A stretch of 64,000 nucleotides of DNA. Source: Orthonyx spaldingii. Its lineage: Eukaryota; Chordata; Aves; Passeriformes; Orthonychidae. Below, one piece after another: positions 1 to 14,054 of this stretch. The notes below the pieces were generated by a model that worked only from the letters and a program-made list of their open reading frames with translations, did not search any database and had not been told where the DNA came from. The DNA is taken from positions 921,376 to 985,375 of the forward strand of contig VZTJ01003241.1 in NCBI GenBank assembly GCA_013397795.1, read 5' to 3'. The position numbers and the translations under genes were made by a program. The first letter of the stretch is position 1. Each line of letters opens with the position of its first letter.

Positions 1-3000
1 GATTTTCCTATAGGTTCTCCAGATTTTAGGGAGGTGCCCAGTTGGGGTATTCCTCCAGCTGAGTCCAGAAAAGTCTCAGCAGATTGCTGCCAAGATGGAG
101 ATTAGGATCAGCAGCCAGCTCTGCTGAGGTGCCTGGGGAAATGCCATCCCACCAGAGCTCCATACATAACCATGTCCTGTGCTGGCCTGACACCACAGGA
201 CACCTAAGTCCACTTCTCTCTGGGTCCACACTCTGTGTCGATCTCCCCCAGTGCTGGAGCATTTCATGCAATATAACACATATATACAGACACACATACA
301 CAAAGGTACCTATTCCATGTCCCTTGTTGCCTGCTGCTGGCTGGCACAGTGCTTGCATGCATGAGGAAGCATTTGAGATGCTGGTAATAACATGTGTTTA
401 GTTCAAAAGGATAGAAGGGCAACTCTTGTAAGTGTGTGAAGACAGAGTGGTCATTAGTACATATTTATTGAAGTTTACCAGCTCTGTAACGATGGGCTTC
501 TCTTTGCCATTGAACTTAATGTGTCTGTAATTATGTTCCTGATATAGAAATCATTTGGCATTTATTTGCCATAATAAAACTTCCCATTGTATTTAAACTC
601 AATGTGAAGATTTAAGTATATTTAGGAGACGCAGCGGAAGACCTGGAGTTAAATGACCCTGGCTTCTTTGTGCACACAAGACAAACTCAGATACAGGCTA
701 GCAGTCAGATGTGTGTGTGCAGATCTGTGAGCAGCAGCAGCTGCATGTACACACCCAGAGAGAGATGTCAGCCCTTGTGATGGGACAACTCCTTCAGCAT
801 CTTCTCATTGACCTGCTCTGGCCCAGGGCACTGCTCCTGTGACTGATGCTGGTGCTACTTTGCATACCTGAGCAGGGAAAATGCACAGGTGAAGAAAAAC
901 TGCAGTTCTTAAGATCACCATCAGCTGTCTTGGTTTTCTGTACAGCTTGCACTGGCTTTCAGAATGTTTACTTTAATGGTTGCAGTAGCAGGATATTGGT
1001 AACATGGCTCTTTCGAGACGAACTGGTGCTCAGGAGCAGCCCAGGCACCAGACACAGGTCAGCACAGCTGGGCCAGCCCAGAAGACCAACCACATCCTGG
1101 CCCAGTGACACTGTCATCCCCAGCCCTTCCCTTTTTAAAGGAGACTGGATGGGCAAATTTGCTGTACTTAATTTGCAGTTAGAAGAACAGGCCTGGGAAA
1201 CACATCCCATGTCTGCCTGCTGGTGGGTGAGCAGCTGCAGCTCTGGTAGCAATGTGTGGAGGGCTCCCAGCACTGATAATTGACAGATAAAAGCCAGGCA
1301 AAGCAGTGCCACCAGCACTCAACAGGGGTGACGCTGCTCCTGATGCAGTTATTTTCTCCCTGGATGTACCGAGCACCACAAGCATGCACTGGCAATAATT
1401 TTTTTTTCCATCCTTTCACAGCACTCCTCCCAGTAGGCTTAAAATAGCAGGGGCCAGATAGTCATTAACCACTTTGACGTATTTGCAACGGGTACAGATT
1501 GGGAATCCAGAAGGAGAGGACTGAGCTGGAGCAGACCTGCACTACTGGTGCATCTCCAGCAGTACGGTCCTCCTCAGGGTAAAGCCAGTTCAGCCTGGCC
1601 TTGCCCTTGCTGCTCCTTGAGACAAGCTTCCATCACAGCCCAAAACAGGGAAAAGTATTGTACATAATTGCTTAATAGATTACTCTTTCCAGAAGTAGTA
1701 CTTCATGCATATGTTGAAATGGTTGTGGCTGAGCCAGAGCACCCTTCCTTTTTTGTTAACTCTGTTTTTTTCTAATTTAGACTTGGATAACAGCAAAAAA
1801 AAAAAAAGGCAGGTGCCCTGCATCCAAAGCACACGTGAGTGTTTCAGAAGAGCAAGATGGTACTGAGCAAGCTGAGGAGGAAGCTTGCAGTTGGGGAGCA
1901 TTTCTTCACTAGTTGCTGACAAAAGAAAATTGCTGTTTAGGCTCATCCCAGTGATGGGATATAACTCTGTAAAGGGAAGTTGTATAAATAAATGTTGTGA
2001 AGTAGGGAAATAGACCCTTCAAAGGGTTTTTGGAGAGCAGTCCCCAAAGGGAATTGGTGGGAATGCTGCTATTTGAGCACTGTTTGAGAATATGTTGTGC
2101 AGAGCCATCTTCTACAAATCTGCAAAAATGGGCATGGGGATTTCATTTCTATCTCTAATTGTTGTGATCTGTGTCTCACTTTGGGTTTGTTTTTGTGTTC
2201 CTGTGGCTTTTAGCAGCAGAGGACTCTGTGCAGCAAAACGTTCCTGTGTACGACCACCGATGGTCTGTTCCCGAGCCCCCTGTACAGCCAGCAATGCGAC
2301 TCCTTCTCCTTTGCTGTACAAAGGATTTATTCCTTTAATATGCCCCTGGTGTTTGTTTTTCTGCTGGTACAGGAGTGCATGTGCGCGTGTGTGCATGTGG
2401 CAGTGTTTTACAAATGCCTGCTGTGGACAGAATTGGGCTTCACAGTATGCAAAAATAGCTCTGTGCCACATACAAGGATGTAATATTTCAGACGGCTGGA
2501 GGAAATGTGATAAATTGAGTTTTTGCTAGATTTGCTAAAATCGAGTTACTGGAGGATTCATCTCCATTGTTGAATCCTGAGGTTGTAGGAGATGGCAAGA
2601 CTGGCTGTTTGAGCATCCCACTTAGGGAGGGACACTGGGTCCCCATAGTGCTGTAGGACATCTGTGAACATCTCTTGGCTCTGAAGAGAGAAGCTCACAT
2701 TTATTTATTACACAGCCCCAGAAACCAATGTGAGTCCTGGCTGTAGCTACAGCACTTCCCCTCTGCCTTTGCCTGGAGCTTGTTGTTCTTAGTTCCTGCT
2801 CCATTCTGTTCCATTCCTGATCCCTCATCATCAATGCCTCCAGCTGCTCGTTAGACAAAGCCCAGGTCCTGCACTCACCATTTTGAGCCTGCAAGAGGCC
2901 CTGGTGTGCAGTGGGGTGGAAAGGCAGGGACACTGCAGAGCTGGGAGGTTTCTGTGTGACCTCCTTGGTTCTGAGGCTGCACTTGTGTGCTGAGGAGTGA

Positions 3001-4833
3001 AGCTGAGAAAATAAGGCACCAGGGACTGAGATGAGAAAGGCAGGCCAGAGGCACAGAGCAATGGTCCTTGTACCAGGCTGGCTCTTGGTGTGGGAGAGGT
3101 TTGGTGAGCAGGGAAGCGGAGGAGCTGTGCCAAGCTCTGATCCCTCCCCTTTTGCATCCTGTGTGGCAGTACCTGCTCTTCTGGGCTCCTTATCACACTG
3201 GCAATGTCCCACCCCAGTCTCAGCAAAGGGCACAAACATGCACAGCCAAACCTGACCCCTCAAATTGACCCTCACATGGTCCAATTTGAATGCCAAATGT
3301 CAGTGCTCATTCCCACATGCACCTTTCTCCCATCTAATCTTTCCCTGCTTCCTGTCTTCTGGTTGGTCATGTCACCCCTTTCCAGGTGGGAAAGGTTCAC
3401 AGAGCCTACAACCCTCCTTGTTCTCCCTCTCCCTTTGCATCCCCTCCAATGTGTAATGAAAACCAGTAACAAGTAGAGCTGAGGCTGGGTTTGTAACATA
3501 AACAGTTATTTACAGTTTTGCTAACATTTCATGAAGGATGACATTTTTAGGTCACCCAGCTGAAACAAATGAAACTATTAACATTTCACATTAGGTTTCG
3601 TAAAAGGAAGTATCACTCCTGCCAGTGTGGTCCTCAGTTCCTCAGCTCCTGAGACCTGGTGTAGTGACCTGGAAGCTGAGATTGTTTCCCACCAGGATTA
3701 GCAAGAGCAGGATCTGGTTCATAACCCGAGGCAGCTGGAATGGATGTTTTTTACCATATCTGGCAGAGTCCAGTGCCAGGGTCTGTTATCCTGGTGCTCC
3801 ATCATGGTAGTGATGAGGCTGATCTGGGGCTGTAAGAGCAAATATCTTCTCCCCAATGCTGAAAGTATGATCCAGCCTTCTCTGTCCCATAGATGTTCTT
3901 ATTCTGCCTTTAAAAGCTTTTTAATCTTAGAGCACAGCTAAATACACTATTGGAGTCTATACTGTAGCTTTTAAACATTAAACAGTGAGGACTAAAATGT
4001 AATGGCTCTCTTCTAACCTGAATAAGCAATGGTAAACAACTGTAAAGAGCTCCTGAGCTTGTGTGCAGAGAGGAATTTAGTCCCATGGTGAACAGGATGA
4101 TAGCAGATGGATCAGAAGAATATGGGGTTTTTGTGGATACCCTGTTAAAAGTTACACCAGAATGAAGAGAGCGAGCCAGGAGGTCCAGTGTTTCTGCCAC
4201 CACTCATAACCGTCTGTGTCACAAGCCAGGACACAATTTGTTCTCCATCTTGCTTTCCTCCAGGGTGCAAATAGCCAGCCTGTAGCTGTTCACCAGTGTG
4301 ACTGTCTGCGGAAAGTGGACACTGTGTGGCAGAAATTTGAGGACCTTTTTCCTGCCTGGGCCTGAGGAAGCTGCCCTGGTCTAAGCAGGACATCAGTCTG
4401 CAGCAGAGGCTGTGTCACAACTATCCCCACCACCAACCACACTTTCTGAAACAGGTAGCAGAGAGACAGAAACCTGAGCAGTCAGCCAATGGTATCTGGT
4501 TGCCAACAGAGCTGTGTCCACTGCTGGGGGTCGGTGTGGGTCCTCTGGAGTCTGGTGAGGGTTGTGCTCATCTGGCTTTTCCTTCAGTAGTGACAAGGCA
4601 AGTAAGACCCCAGTATCTGAGACTATTACATCCCTGCCAATCTCAGTTCACATCAGCCAAGCATCATTAGAGGGAAGAGGGATGGAGACAGCATGATTGC
4701 CTAAGCCAAACCAGGTAAAAAGGAAGAAAGTTCAAATGGGTGGATGAGGGAGCTTCTGCCATGCTGCATTATGTGTGCTGTGCTGTGTCTGTGGGAGGAG
4801 GGAAGCCTCATTGATGCTGTCTGACTCTTTCAG
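1..4833 (+). other. MARCHF4: 3' part of MARCHF4 intron 1
   Basis: This is the intron sequence leading to exon 2. The acceptor at 4831-4833 has a short pyrimidine run (ctgactctttcag). No exon, RNA gene or clearly recognisable transposon was found. Long open frames on the - strand, such as 2622-3296, show no recognisable protein and have no supporting splice sites. The donor and exon 1 lie left of the window. Confidence 0.8.
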
Positions 4834-4989
4834 GGGGAGTTGCTGAGCCCGTGTCGATGCGATGGATCTGTGAAGTGCACACACCAGCCATGTCTGATCA
4901 AATGGATTAGCGAGAGAGGCTGCTGGAGCTGTGAGCTGTGTTACTACAAGTATCACGTCATTGCCATAAGCACAAAGAACCCTCTGCAG
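4834..4989 (+). CDS. MARCHF4: MARCHF4 exon 2: main part of the RING-CH zinc finger
   Basis: MARCHF4 is a membrane-anchored E3 ubiquitin ligase of the Golgi and endosomal system; known targets of the family include MHC class I and other surface glycoproteins. This 156-bp exon is phase 0 at both ends and encodes 52 residues starting GELLSPCRCDGSVKC. Zinc ligands of the C4HC3 RING-CH finger are visible at exon residues Cys7, Cys9, His17, Cys20, Cys30 and Cys33, with the conserved Trp24 between the last pairs (motifs HQPCLIKW and CWSCELC). The first two cysteines must be in exon 1, left of the window. The acceptor is tttcag at 4828-4833 and the donor is CAG|gtaaag at 4987-4995. The sequence closely matches remembered MARCHF4 and differs from the more distant paralogues; MARCHF9 and MARCHF11 share much of this finger, so the identification rests also on exon 4. 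Confidence 0.95.
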
Positions 4990-7900
4990 GTAAAGGTACT
5001 AGAGACATTTCAAAGTCTATTTATTCTTGTTTCAGTTTTTGTTTCTGGGAGCAAGTGGATTTTACCTGTATGTGTTTTCCTTCTCTGTGCACAGGGATCC
5101 ATATGTCTGAGACACTTAGAAAGGGTGTCAGGGGCTGGTCCAAAAAGGCCCCATATTCTGCTCAGTGGTGCTGGGAGCATCCCTCGGGAGTCTGCTCTTT
5201 CTGTCCTTGGTAATTCCTATATTCGCTTATCTCCTGCTGGAAGTTCCACAATATTGCTATAACACCTCACAGCCATTCAAGTGTGTTCATCCACTGGAGA
5301 CCACAGGTATGCCTCTGTCTCCAGAGGCAGGCAGGGACAGAGCCATTGTGGGATTTGCTGCAACAGAGCACACAGTCTGTGACTGAGACTCCACGTGTTT
5401 ATGGTTGTGCCATTAATCCTGATCTACTCCTGCTGAGACTCCTCTGTGTTGGCGCAAGGGATGGAGGAGGCAGATGGAGGGTTCTTAGAGCGCTCCTCTC
5501 TGATCTCGCCACCTTTTTCACTTTAGTGCTCTTCCACAATCATGGCATGGCACAAGAAATGTTAACTCTGATAATCTGATCTCTCCAAGCTTGATTCTTG
5601 GTGGACTTTTGCAGACATGCACACAACAGGTAAAGCACATCTTGATATAAGTGGCTGTGAAAGTTGTCCAAGGACCCACCTTCTTTCTCATCTGAGTTCA
5701 AAAGCATTGTGGTTGAATAAATCCCAGTACAGAGTGGTGATTTAAAATCAGGATTCAGAATGGGGAAACCTGTGTGACTATTAACAATGGGATAAATTAT
5801 CCTTAATAGCTATTGATTTATTGCGGGGGCAGTGCCTGAAGGTGCATTAATTGCTGCATGCCTTTGCTGAGCACCATTAGTGCCTTGGCCATAAGGAAGC
5901 ACATTACATCCAGACACTACTGCTTAATCAGCATCATCTGGACTGGAGAGGCATTACAGTGGTTTAGAGACCAGGGTCATGTCAGTAGGGATGTCAGTCT
6001 GTGCAGCACCTGGCCCTCTGCAGATCACTCTCTACCAGAGGCAAGGACAGTGCTGGTGATGGTGCCCAGTTGTACAGGGGTGTAGGGAAATGCAAACTTC
6101 TGCTCTCTCCTTCAAACTGCGGTCTCAGTGTGTTTTTTCCTAGGCCTGAGGTCACTAACCACGTTGGGGAAAAAGGTACAACCCATTAGGACTCCAGACT
6201 TAAATGAAGTAGTGAAATTAGGGGACATCGTGGGGAAACTTTGCTGAGGGGAAGGAAAAACCTGCCTGCTCTCTGAGAGTCCCTACAGCTTCTGATTCAG
6301 TTTTCCATGAGCGGTGGGCTGGAGAGATCAGTAGTTTCATCCCAAGCCTCAGACCCAGAATGTTTTAATTTCTTGGCTCTAGTAACTCGGAGCAGATTGA
6401 AACACAGGAGGGGAGATGTGGACAAAGCAGCTTTTGTTTATTTCTGGAAAGCTGCTCCATGAGTGCCCTAATGCTTCCTGTGTCTCAGATTGGGGATGCG
6501 ATGCTGAGCAGCATTGAAGGTTTGTGGGTGCAAATGTGTGAGCATTTGTGTCACCAGCACAGCCTTTAATGGATGACTTCCAAATGCTCTGCACTTTCAG
6601 GTGGCTCGGGGCAATGGGTCAGTGACATTCTTCCTGTTCCTCACTCAGCTAAAATTTGTTGGAGCTGTTCATGGACAAGTTCCCACCTCACACACACACA
6701 TGTCAGAGCCTGTGCAAAACTTTTCTCTCTCTGGGCTCTCCTGTCAGAAAGTGGCCTGATCTGCTGGCCTTTGCCATGAACACAAAAAGTGAGTGGCAGA
6801 AACAGCTGAGTTAGAGAGCTCAGCTCCAGGAGCAGGGGTCCCAGAGGACTGTGCAGATCCGGGGCTTGGAGCCTCCACATAGCTGGCTTAGGGTTCACAG
6901 CACTTCTCACAGAAGCACTGGGAGATTTGGAGGATGGGAAGAAGCAACTGGAGTGAAAAGCCACTTGGTCTGGAATAAATGCAGTGTGTAGAGTTACAGC
7001 TGCGTGCCTGGGTGCCCTGTCTGGTGCCAGCACAAAGGCACTGCTGGGAAGCAGATGCTACACTAGCATTAATTTGCAAAATCCTGTGGGAAGTGGCTGA
7101 TGCACCAGGCCAGGACTCCCCACCAGGACTAAGGGCTTGGGCCCCCTGTAACCCGTCACTGTGAATGCCTCATTCCTCAGTGGCTCTCACCATGTGGTGA
7201 GATGCTGTGAGAAGGAGGCAGAGAGGACACAGGAGTGACGATGCCCCAACACTGTATCCCATAACAAGTCACAGCATGTGCAGGTGGGAAGAGCATCCTT
7301 TCTGCTTGGTCTTCACCCCACATGTGGATAACAGGGGCCAACTGAACATGCAGGTGTATCTCAAAGTCCCTGACCTTTCTTCTCAGGGTGTGCTGGAACA
7401 GCTTTATTCTTACAAGAAGTCCCTGAATTTCTCAAGCACGGTTTTTGGATGGCAAATGCTGTAGGAAGTCAAGGTCAGACCAACTATAATACAGGGAAGG
7501 ACCACACAAGCCTCATGTCCTTGCTAAATGAAACCTGTTTGGGTGATGCTCTGAGCCTGGCTAGATTCTAACCAGCAACATGGACTACCTCTCCCCTGTG
7601 TCCTCTCATCTGATAGACTGCTGGGAAGCCAAATCCAGGCAGCTGGCAGACCCTGGGCTCCCTGAAGCATGTCCAATTGGTCCGAGCAGAGCAGCACATC
7701 CAACACCCCCATGTTCCCTGGGATCTGCATGTTTCTCTGCCCATTTTGACATCTGCTGCACATTTTTTGGAGTGCTTAGAAGAACAGCATGGGCCAGATG
7801 TGTCTGGAGACTCATGGTGTGGGCAGAGAAGTTACAGCCGGGTTCATGCATAATTAACACAGGCTCCTTCCAGCCTCCAGGCTATTATGATGTTTCATAC

Positions 7901-10900
7901 CAGAGAGAGGCCTTTAGTCTGCTATTTTGGCAGAATTAATCTCTATAAATTAACCCACCCCACTCCCTGCTCCCTGGATTGCAGGCATTTAAGAGCAAAG
8001 GTCTTAAAGCAGCAACACTGCTAACCTGCTGAGACTGGGGGATTAAAGTTGTTGGACAACTTAGCAGGTGTCCTGCCAAGCAGCTGTCAGGCAGCGAATG
8101 AGCAAAATATTAAAATATTCCATCAGCTGTGAGCAACCAGGAAATCCAGAGCTTTTATCCATCCATCCATCCATCCATCCATCCATCCATCCATCCATCC
8201 ATCCATCCATCCATCCATCCATCCATCCATCCATTCATTCCCCAGTCACCCTGACAGGAGTCACAGGCTGGAGGCTTTAAATGCCCCCCTCCATTGTAAT
8301 ACTTGTGCAAAACCCATGATTTTAAAAAGACCCTGAAGGCACAGGGGTTTAGAAGCATGTGATAGTACTGCCTGCACCCTGGTGCTGATACATAGTGAAG
8401 TAGGTATCTGCCTTGATGGGACTCTGCAGTGTATTTAATCTATGCAGCTCTTTTGACTCTGCTGCTCTGATTTTAGCAAATAGAAAATCTGTTTGAACCA
8501 ACCTTCCCAACACCTGTCTGCAGTCTTGAGGAGTTCAGCTCTGATTTACAGTTGTTATCTCTGACTCTTCCTCCATTACAGATTGTTGCAGCCCCAAAGA
8601 TCCCCAGTTATCCAGTTCTGGGATTGGGATCTGGTCTCTGTTCTCCTCTGGTTCTGTTTTGTCCATGGTGATGCTCTCTTAAGAGCTGATGAGTGCTCTT
8701 ATATGGCCTCTTCATCAGGATACTCATATCTGCAAGAATGGCTGAGTTCACAGGGTGTTTGAACTTCAGCCTGAGATCCTGAGCTAAAAACCTTGAGGCA
8801 AGTTTACTGATGTCTCCTGGCTGACCCAGTCTGCTGAATTGGTTGTGTTGAGTATGAGCTGTGTTGGTCCCTGCTGAGCTTCAGCTGCAGCCTGCAAGCA
8901 ATGGGTGCAATCACTGCAAGAGAGAACTTCAGGGCCTGTGTGTTATAACGGGAATTTTCCAGGATACCGGTGCTGTAGCCTGAGTCTTACCAGATGTTCT
9001 GGCACATGGAGGACGGGGGTTTCATCACTGCATGTTTCCATTACATGGCCCTAGTGGGCCCTCCCTCCTCCTTGCTGCTTGTCTAGTATCTAAATAAGCC
9101 ACAGCATCAGTAAGTGTACAGCAGGGAAGCTATGCCACAGCAGTGGCATAATTTTGCTTGGTGAGTTTATAAAAAGAAAAGCCATCATCCAAAAGATAAT
9201 TGAGGAGGATGGCCAGGGTCTCAGGACAGCAGCAAGGGGACAGCCACACCTAAGCAGTGCTGGAAATGATCCTCTCCAGCCTTCTAGGAAAAACCTCCTC
9301 TTGTTTGTGACCCTGGGTCTGAGAATTAAATTGCTGACTAGCACAGCTCAGGATGTTAATGATGCGTATTAAGGGGACGTGTCAGATACAGCAATAAAAA
9401 TAAACCGAACTGCCTGAGGCAGGCATGGAGAAGCTCTCAGGGGAGTGTAGGAAGGCTTTTCCAGCAAATGAGACTTCTTTGCAGGCTGCTGCAGTAAGAC
9501 ATAGACATCTTCTGCAAGCAATATCGGCTTCGGGTATGCTCATGCTGCTGCTTGCGAACCTTTGTAGGCTGCAGGTGCCAAAGAAGGGGAAATACAGATC
9601 AGGCCTTAAATACTATAGTAATGACATTATTCATCTGTGTTACATTAGCAGATTTACACTCACAAGCCTCCAAGCAGAAGCACTGAAGCAAACAGGGGAA
9701 CAGGTTTGTCTCAAGTACAACTTGCAGGTTATGAAACAGTGAGAGAGAACGAGTGACGTGACTCAAAGGCACCCGTCCCAGCTTGGACCCTGACTAAAGT
9801 CATCACAAATGTCACACCTGACCTCCTAAGAAACCCCTTCTGAGGCATCTGGGTTGCAGAGCTTTGCAGTTTGGGCAAATTGGGGAAACTTGGGGAAATT
9901 GGTCTGCGAGAGAGTGGTGTTTTGTACCTGCAGACCTGAGTGGTGTGCCAAAATACCTGGCCAAGGGGGGTGGTAGCAGAGGACAGACAGACAGCTCCAG
10001 ACATCTTCTCCAGAATGGTTTGGAGGGTTGGAGTCCTTTTCCAGCATGGCTGGCAGACCATCACAGAGAGCTGCTTGGGCATGTTCTGAAGCCTGCTCAA
10101 AAGCTGCTCCTGTTATCCTGTAGAAGCCTTTAAAGCTTTCTGGTACCACCAAGGCCTTAGTTCTGCTCTATTCAGCACTGGCAGAGCATCTGTAGAGCTT
10201 TCTACCTGCCTAAAGGTCACATCCCTGACTGACAACCTGGGCAAGCTGAGTTGTTAAAGGTGCACTTCAGTGCAGCTCAGTGGCTACCAGGAGCTTGAGT
10301 CATTATCAGCTGAGGGGAGAAGGGCTCAACTTTAGGTCTCTCCCCACAAGGTGGGATTGCTTGACACTGTGATCTTGCTAGAGCTTGAACATTTGAGCTG
10401 GAGATTTGGAGGGAGGGGTCTCTGTCTGCTGCCAGGCACTCAAGACAAAGAGCTTTGGGGGTTTCAGATGTGCCAGTAAAGGGACTGCAGAGTTGCTGAG
10501 ACCTCTCTTTGCAGCTCTGGTGGTGACCCAAGGATGATAGGGTCACCTGCTAAATCCCTGGTCTGCTGGCCATAATGAGGGTGGAGGGGGGTTAGGAAAA
10601 GGGGTGATTTTCTAAGGGCTGTTATGAAATCTCAATGACACAGTGCTGTGATTGAGGTGAGCTCCTAAGGCTGCCAGTGCAGGGACATATCAAGCCCAGC
10701 CCCTACAGCTGAAATTTGTCAGCACATTCCACCTCCAAACAGCTCTTGGACCTTTCTGTCTGAGCACTCCTGGGGTTAACAGGCTCTATCTTCTGCCTCA
10801 CCACTTTTGTCCTCTCAGTGCAAACCTCATATGCTAAGATGTGTAGCAAAATGGAATTAAAAGATGAAAAATAATGACTCTAGTTATTAGTGGCTCAAGC

Positions 10901-13861
10901 TAGATGTGGGGCACTAAATTGCAGTTCTCAGGGTTGCCAGGGAGAAAATACAACATTTATTACTTACTTGTTTTTTCCCCTGGAAAATATTAAATTCTTC
11001 TGCAAGCTGGCTGTTTTCCCCAATGTTCAGTTTTGACCCATTTACCCCCTTGTCAGAGGGTAATCACACCCCAGTGCCACCTTCTGAAGAGAGTCAGGAC
11101 TGCTGCTGTGTGTGTCACTGTCACTTAGTGCCAGATGCAGGGGAGAGCCTCCTACCCCCTGGCACAGCTGACAGACTCCGGGCTCTTCATTATCACCACA
11201 GTGAACTTCCCAGCAGCTGCTGCCAGCTGAGCCATGTCAGGCACTGCCCCTGCCAGTGTTTCAGCCTCTCTGTTCCAAACCAAGGGGAGCAGGGTTTGAG
11301 GTTTGCACTCAGGTGTAACTCTTCTGTTCTCTGAGCCCCATCCCCTTTGAGAGTGTATTTGGTGTTACACCTCAGCCTCCCGTTCTCTGCAGAGCCATGG
11401 TGTTGGTTGTACATGGCTTTGAGTTGTAGAAAACAGTTCCTTCTTCTCTTCCTGTCTCTAATTGCTACCTTGGAAGGACCTGTTGCTACCAGAGGGCTTG
11501 CAGTGTGCCAGACAGATGGTGAGGAGCCAGTCCATTACCTCCTTGAGAGAGAGAAATGATGCAGAATGATTTGGCTGGCACAGGCGCATGCAGGTCAGTG
11601 TGAGGGGCCTGCAGTAAAGCCTTCACACACAGCACCAGGCTGTGCACCCAGCTCCCAGCACTCCCATTCCCTCAGAGTCAGCCACAGGCAGTGGAACAGG
11701 AGATGAGGCCTCGGGAAAGCTGCAGGGGCGAAAGCACAACCCCACACACATAGCCAAGCTTCCTCCCCACCACATGAATTTAGTCCTGGGGCACTGGGCT
11801 AATGGCATTGCTTGCAGATTTGTCCTGCGTTGGCTTATGGTACTGTTGAGAACAAAGCTGAAGAGTGATGGGAGGATGGCAGAGCTGCTGATTCCACCCT
11901 CAGAAGCCAGATTTGGGCGTGATGGGCGCTGGGTGGCCTTTGCTCTGCTTTATGTCAGGAGAGGAGTTGCACCACTGTGCCTCTCCTGTGGACTCCAGCA
12001 CCCCTGTGGCATTGGGACTTCCAGGCTGTTCATTGTGTGACCTTCTCAGTGGCACAAAGGGGCCAGATGAGTGGCTGGATTTGGTGGAGGCATGGAGCAG
12101 GTCGGGCTGTGGCAGAGTGGGAATGGGCTGTTGAAAAGATTACTGAGTGTCCCCAGTGCTCAGAGTTGGCCTTTGGCTGGGCCAGCTGCTGGGGCTGATG
12201 GCAGGAAGGGGACTGGAGTAGCTGAGCCCAGGGAGGGGGCTGGGTGAGCTGAGCCCAGTCCTGCTTCAATGAGGAACAAGCTCTCTGCTCAGCAGCTCTG
12301 TGGCCATTTCTGTGGCCAGCTACCAAATAAGCTGGTACCACCCACCTCACTGATGCTGCACGTCCATGATAGACAATTTGAGGGCTGTCTGCCCTTGCAG
12401 GATGTAAGCCAAGGAACAAGGCTGGCAGAGGCAGAGCAATCTCCTTCCAGTTGCAACCCGCAGACCTCAGGCTGAAGCTCTCATCTGTTCCTCTCCAAAT
12501 GCAGCCCTTTCCAGGGGAGTGCATTCACTGCAGGTGTTTGGTCATTGGACTGGTAGCAGTGCCGTGCATGCCTGTACCACCACAAGTCACCTCTTGTCTT
12601 TCTCACCCTTCAGTCAGGGTTCAAAAGTCCTCCCTACCTTGCAAAAAACATTGCTAACTCCTGGCTGGCCTGGGCAGTAAAGAGGCACCCAGTACTAGAA
12701 CTCCCTTCTTGCACTGCAGAAGGATGGGACAAGGCTAGCTGGGTGACCCTGCTGTCCTAGGATGTGTTTGACAAAGGGACACTGAATTTGGACTGAATCT
12801 AGGCTAAAGGTTTTCAGTTCCTCTGAATCCTCTGTACCTGCAGGAGGCTGAAGTCCATCTTTGTTTATCCTCCTGCCAGTCCCACTGTGATTTCAAGGGC
12901 ATGTATCTCACAGCTAGAGGTGGCCTATATACTTCGGTGCCAGGAGAGACTGTCTCTCCTCAGCCTGTTTAGACGCTTGATTTTTGATTTTCAGGAGATG
13001 CTATGGACCACGTCCCCAAGTCTTGTTAAAGACACCAATTTCTGCTCTTGGTTTTATAGAGCAGTTTTCTCAGCAGTGTAGATCTGAGTGGGGAGGTTTT
13101 ATGCTAGGTGACAGAGAGGAGTCCGGGCTTAGGATATTTATAACGTAGCTTATACAAAGCTATTTGACAAAGTGAATGGATTTGGGGGAGTTACTTCTAT
13201 TTTTTTCTTTTTCTGAGGAAGAAGCACTGACGTTTACCTTGGAACACAGCCTGAATATGGCATCATCTAAAGGCAGGATGTCCTGACCACAGCAACTTGT
13301 GTTGTTTGTAGCAAGTTCTGTGGGATGTACATTGCTACTGTGAGATCCTACCTAGGGCTGTGATCATGTCAGATCTCACAAAGTGGCACAGAGCCAGCTC
13401 ATGTGAGGCCTTCAAAAGAAAGCTTGGCTCTTTGAGATACTTATGGTACTAGTGTACCATACTCAGCCCTGGCTGAGGATGCTGCCTGGCCTCTATTTGA
13501 GGGAGCAACTGAACTTTCTGGTTTGTGATGGCCATCACAGATCTACTGTCATGGGGATGTTATTTTTGGTGTCTTGCCCTCAAGCATCCTGCCTCACTCA
13601 GGTCTCTGTGCTTTCCTGGTGAGATGCAGGATTCCTTTCCATTGCCTCTTCAGCAGTGCTGTCAAGAAACACAAAGGTATGTGCTGTTGAATAACTGCCA
13701 TGCTCCATCCCAAATGTGGACTGAGTAAAAGCACCTATGCCCACAGGTGCTCTTGGAGATCTCCAAAGCCACCACAATGGTGTAAAACAGTGATGTGCTC
13801 CAAGTAACTAACCTCTTCTCTTTTGTCCTTCCTCTCTCCCTCTTGTCCCATCCCCATGCAG
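4990..13861 (+). other. MARCHF4: MARCHF4 intron 2
   Basis: This 8.9-kb intron runs from gtaaag to ccatgcag. It contains the ATCC microsatellite at 8157-8234. Elsewhere I see unique-looking sequence with no convincing exon, RNA gene or transposon. Confidence 0.85.
8157..8234. repeat. (ATCC)n tetranucleotide microsatellite
   Basis: About 19.5 perfect uninterrupted ATCC units lie here, followed by two degenerate ATTC units. The open frames across it (SIHP on +, MDGW on -) are artefacts of the repeat. It lies in MARCHF4 intron 2. A perfect array of this length is likely to vary in length between individuals. Confidence 0.98.
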
Positions 13862-14054
13862 TGGCAGGCCATCTCTCTGACAGTCATTGAGAAGGTTCAG
13901 ATAGCAGCGGCCATCCTGGGTTCCCTCTTCCTCATCGCCAGTATCTCGTGGCTCATCTGGTCGACCTTCAGTCCTTCAGCCAAGTGGCAGCGCCAGGACC
14001 TGCTCTTCCAGATCTGCTATGGAATGTATGGCTTCATGGACATTGTCTGTATAG
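13862..14054 (+). CDS. MARCHF4: MARCHF4 exon 3: first membrane segment and most of the second
   Basis: This 193-bp exon starts in phase 0 (WQAISLTVIEKVQ) and ends one base into a glycine codon. The first transmembrane helix is the run VQIAAAILGSLFLIASISW, followed by the loop LIWSTFSPSAKWQRQD. The second helix begins at LLFQICYGMYGFMDIVCI and continues into exon 4. These two helices anchor the ligase with its RING finger and tail in the cytosol, which is the standard layout of MARCHF4, 9 and 11. The acceptor is ccccatgcag at 13852-13861 and the donor is ATAG|gtgggt. The donor is followed by a GC-rich stretch with several CpGs (about 14075-14105). Confidence 0.95.

Noticed and set aside
2622..3296. 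224-codon open frame on the - strand, the longest in the window
   Set aside because: It has no recognisable domain, low-complexity Ser/Thr/Pro/Gln composition and no splice or Kozak support. It lies in GC-rich intron sequence where stops are rare by chance.
4990..5262. Open frame continuing from exon 2 past 4989
   Set aside because: The donor CAG|gtaaag at 4989/4990 and the exact match of exons 2 and 3 to MARCHF4 show this is intron read-through.
8155..8358. MDGW-repeat and SIHP-repeat proteins
   Set aside because: They are translations of the ATCC microsatellite.
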